From: Shewanella zhangzhouensis
GTDB lineage: Bacteria > Pseudomonadota > Gammaproteobacteria > Enterobacterales > Shewanellaceae
Direction of reading: 5' to 3'
Assembly: GCF_019457615.1 (NCBI RefSeq)
Contig: NZ_CP080414.1
Location: forward strand, 1,796,501 to 1,860,500
Length of the DNA stretch: 64,000 nucleotides
Part shown: positions 62,684-64,000 of the stretch, piece after piece
Layout of the letters: the number at the start of each line of letters is the position of its first letter
How positions within the stretch are numbered: the stretch's first letter is position 1
The notes under the pieces: model-generated
Told to the model about the DNA's origin: nothing
The model's database searches: none
Seen by the model: only the letters and a program-made list of their open reading frames with translations
Translations under genes and position numbers: made by a program

Positions 62684-64000
62684 ATGCCAACTCATCTCCA
62701 CCAGCGTAAAACGCCGTTGGCGCCGCCGCGCTCAACCAAGGGCACGACACTGCCCGGGACACGCGAAGGCGGCCTGATGGCCGATATCTGTTATGCAAGC
62801 CGAAAGAAGCTTGCAAAGGGACAGCGGCAACGGTTTGCCGAGGCCGTGTATGCAGGGATTTTCATCGGTCTGGGGTTTGTCTTTTACCTGACGGTGACCA
62901 CAGGTAGCGCCGGCGCGCCATGGGGCATGGTGCGTCTCGCCGGTGCGCTCGCCTTCAGTTTGGGGCTGATGTTGGTGGTACTGCTGGGGATGGAGCTTTT
63001 TACGGGCACAGTGCTGACCGCCATCCCCTGGGTTCAGGGCTCGGCCCGGTTATCGACCCTGCTAAAAAGCTGGCTTTGCGTTTATTGTGGCAACGCCTTG
63101 GGGGCGCTGAGTCTGGCCGTATTGGTGCTGCTTGCGGGTGTGTGGCAACTCGATGGAGGGCTGTGGGGGGTTAATCTGGTATCCACGGCACTTCACAAAC
63201 TGCACCACGGCTGGTGGGAGGCGTTTTTCCTGGGGGTACTTTGTAACTTTTTGGTTTGCCTTGGGGTTTGGCTTAGTTTTCTCAGTGCTAATCCGGGCAC
63301 CCGGGCGCTGCTCCTGATGCTGCCGGTGGCGCTTTTTGTGAGCAGCGGCTTTGAGCACAGCATCGCCAACCTGTTTTTGCTGCCTCTTGCCGGCATGCTG
63401 GCTCAGCACATCCCGGATACGTTATTGCTTACCCATGGTATTGAGCCGGCGCGGCTTGCTGAGCTGACACCCGCCAACATGCTGCAACTCAATCTGCTGC
63501 CCGTCACCCTCGGCAACATCGTTGGCGGCGCTGTGCTGGTGGGGATGGGGCTCCTGGGCGTGCACAGGTTGGGAGAGCGCTCGGCGCACTCTGTCTCTGC
63601 TACCCCTGCCAATATTGGGGCCGGGCTTAGTTTGGTTACCACCGAAGCCTGCGTATCTGTTGCCGATGGTGCTCCGGCAGGCCTCCGCCATTCCGGGCAG
63701 CCAAGCCAGTTCACTAACACGCATTTTAAACCCACACCCAGTTCACCTTGTCTGACACCACTGCCCGATGGGCTTCATCCTGCGGCAGCGTCACCCTTAT
63801 CGTTGGAGCAAACCATGATGAATAAACACCTGAATACCCTTACCGTTTCCGCCTTGTTGGAGCCAGCTGTCACCTTAACGCCGGATATGAACCTGTGGCA
63901 GTCGTTGGCACTGATGGAAAGTGCGGGTGGCGTGTCCTGTCCTGTGGTGGCCGACGGTGGCCGCCTTGTGGGAATGCTCGCACCCCAGGACGCGATGCGG
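62684..64000 (+). CDS. focA: FocA/FNT-family formate channel with C-terminal CBS domain (partial)
   Basis: The frame is open from 62684 to the window end (439 codons, no stop). Residues about 45-290 are an FNT channel: signature GMELFTGT near 101, LCNFLVCLGVW near 185, GFEHSIANLF near 222 and GNIVGGAVLVG near 280. FNT channels are normally about 280 residues. Here a linker of about 90 residues follows, then from about 382 a CBS-domain start (TVSALLEPAVTLTPD, SCPVVADGGRLVGML). The position next to pflB supports formate export and uptake. CBS domains often bind adenylates. The start is uncertain, since no strong ribosome site precedes 62684 and ATG 62777 is another option. Confidence 0.8.
   Translation, partial: MPTHLHQRKTPLAPPRSTKGTTLPGTREGGLMADICYASRKKLAKGQRQRFAEAVYAGIFIGLGFVFYLTVTTGSAGAPWGMVRLAGALAFSLGLMLVVLLGMELFTGTVLTAIPWVQGSARLSTLLKSWLCVYCGNALGALSLAVLVLLAGVWQLDGGLWGVNLVSTALHKLHHGWWEAFFLGVLCNFLVCLGVWLSFLSANPGTRALLLMLPVALFVSSGFEHSIANLFLLPLAGMLAQHIPDTLLLTHGIEPARLAELTPANMLQLNLLPVTLGNIVGGAVLVGMGLLGVHRLGERSAHSVSATPANIGAGLSLVTTEACVSVADGAPAGLRHSGQPSQFTNTHFKPTPSSPCLTPLPDGLHPAAASPLSLEQTMMNKHLNTLTVSALLEPAVTLTPDMNLWQSLALMESAGGVSCPVVADGGRLVGMLAPQDAMR

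Overview
The window looks like a stretch of Shewanella chromosome, possibly close to S. amazonensis. This was judged from protein content, not from a database search. Supporting signs are a small periplasmic tetraheme cytochrome c (CctA/STC type), the block yfbV / ackA-pta / pflB-pflA next to a DUF3360 membrane protein and a FocA-type channel, an ExeM-type extracellular nuclease, and the ydbH-ynbE-ydbL set. Genes are dense, GC is moderate, and many junctions are 4-base ATGA overlaps. I found no tRNA, rRNA, insertion sequence, prophage or CRISPR array.

Layout. 1-4 kb: tetraheme cytochrome, a frameshifted TPR lipoprotein with a second decayed fragment behind it, a CsgD-like LuxR regulator and an M61 peptidase. 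4-11 kb: hinT, a tandem hotdog thioesterase and ycfL, then a TPP riboswitch heading a thiamine salvage cluster (TonB receptor, thiamine-binding protein, PnuT-like permease, ThiK-like kinase). 10.7-15.8 kb: a DUF6279 lipoprotein, DoxX, YdjA-like nitroreductase, a convergent pair made of a diiron MBL protein and a chemoreceptor-like helical protein, a GNAT enzyme and a 2OG-Fe(II) oxygenase. 15.8-19.9 kb: a reverse-strand cluster of a lipoprotein amidohydrolase and two outer-membrane beta-barrels. 20-27 kb: a GNAT enzyme, two small envelope proteins, and a five-gene ABC export operon with three different HlyD-type adaptors. 27-31 kb: a solute-binding protein and the DUF2157/DUF4401/GDYXXLXY trio. 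31-35 kb: the secreted nuclease and an orphan Acr3 arsenite carrier. 35-44 kb: ydbH-ynbE-ydbL, a class III aminotransferase, a DUF3083-like protein, a DUF481 protein and tesA. 44-51 kb: ybbA-ybbP, yfcH-folX, an AI-2E family protein and an RlmK/I-like methyltransferase. 51-64 kb: small proteins, then pta, ackA, yfbV, pflA, pflB, DUF3360 and a FocA-like channel that runs off the window.

The last 12 kb forms an anaerobic pyruvate module. PflB (activated by PflA) splits pyruvate to formate and acetyl-CoA, and Pta/AckA turn acetyl-CoA into acetate and ATP. A formate channel and a probable anion carrier sit beside them. Perfect-arm PdhR-type palindromes lie upstream of both pflB and the DUF3360 gene, which suggests shared pyruvate-responsive control. 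The formate channel appears to carry a C-terminal CBS domain.

The items most worth a second look are the FNT-CBS fusion, the three-adaptor ABC exporter, the diiron-sensor/chemoreceptor pair, the amidohydrolase-porin cluster, and the paired inverted DnaA boxes in a GATC-bearing gap next to pta.
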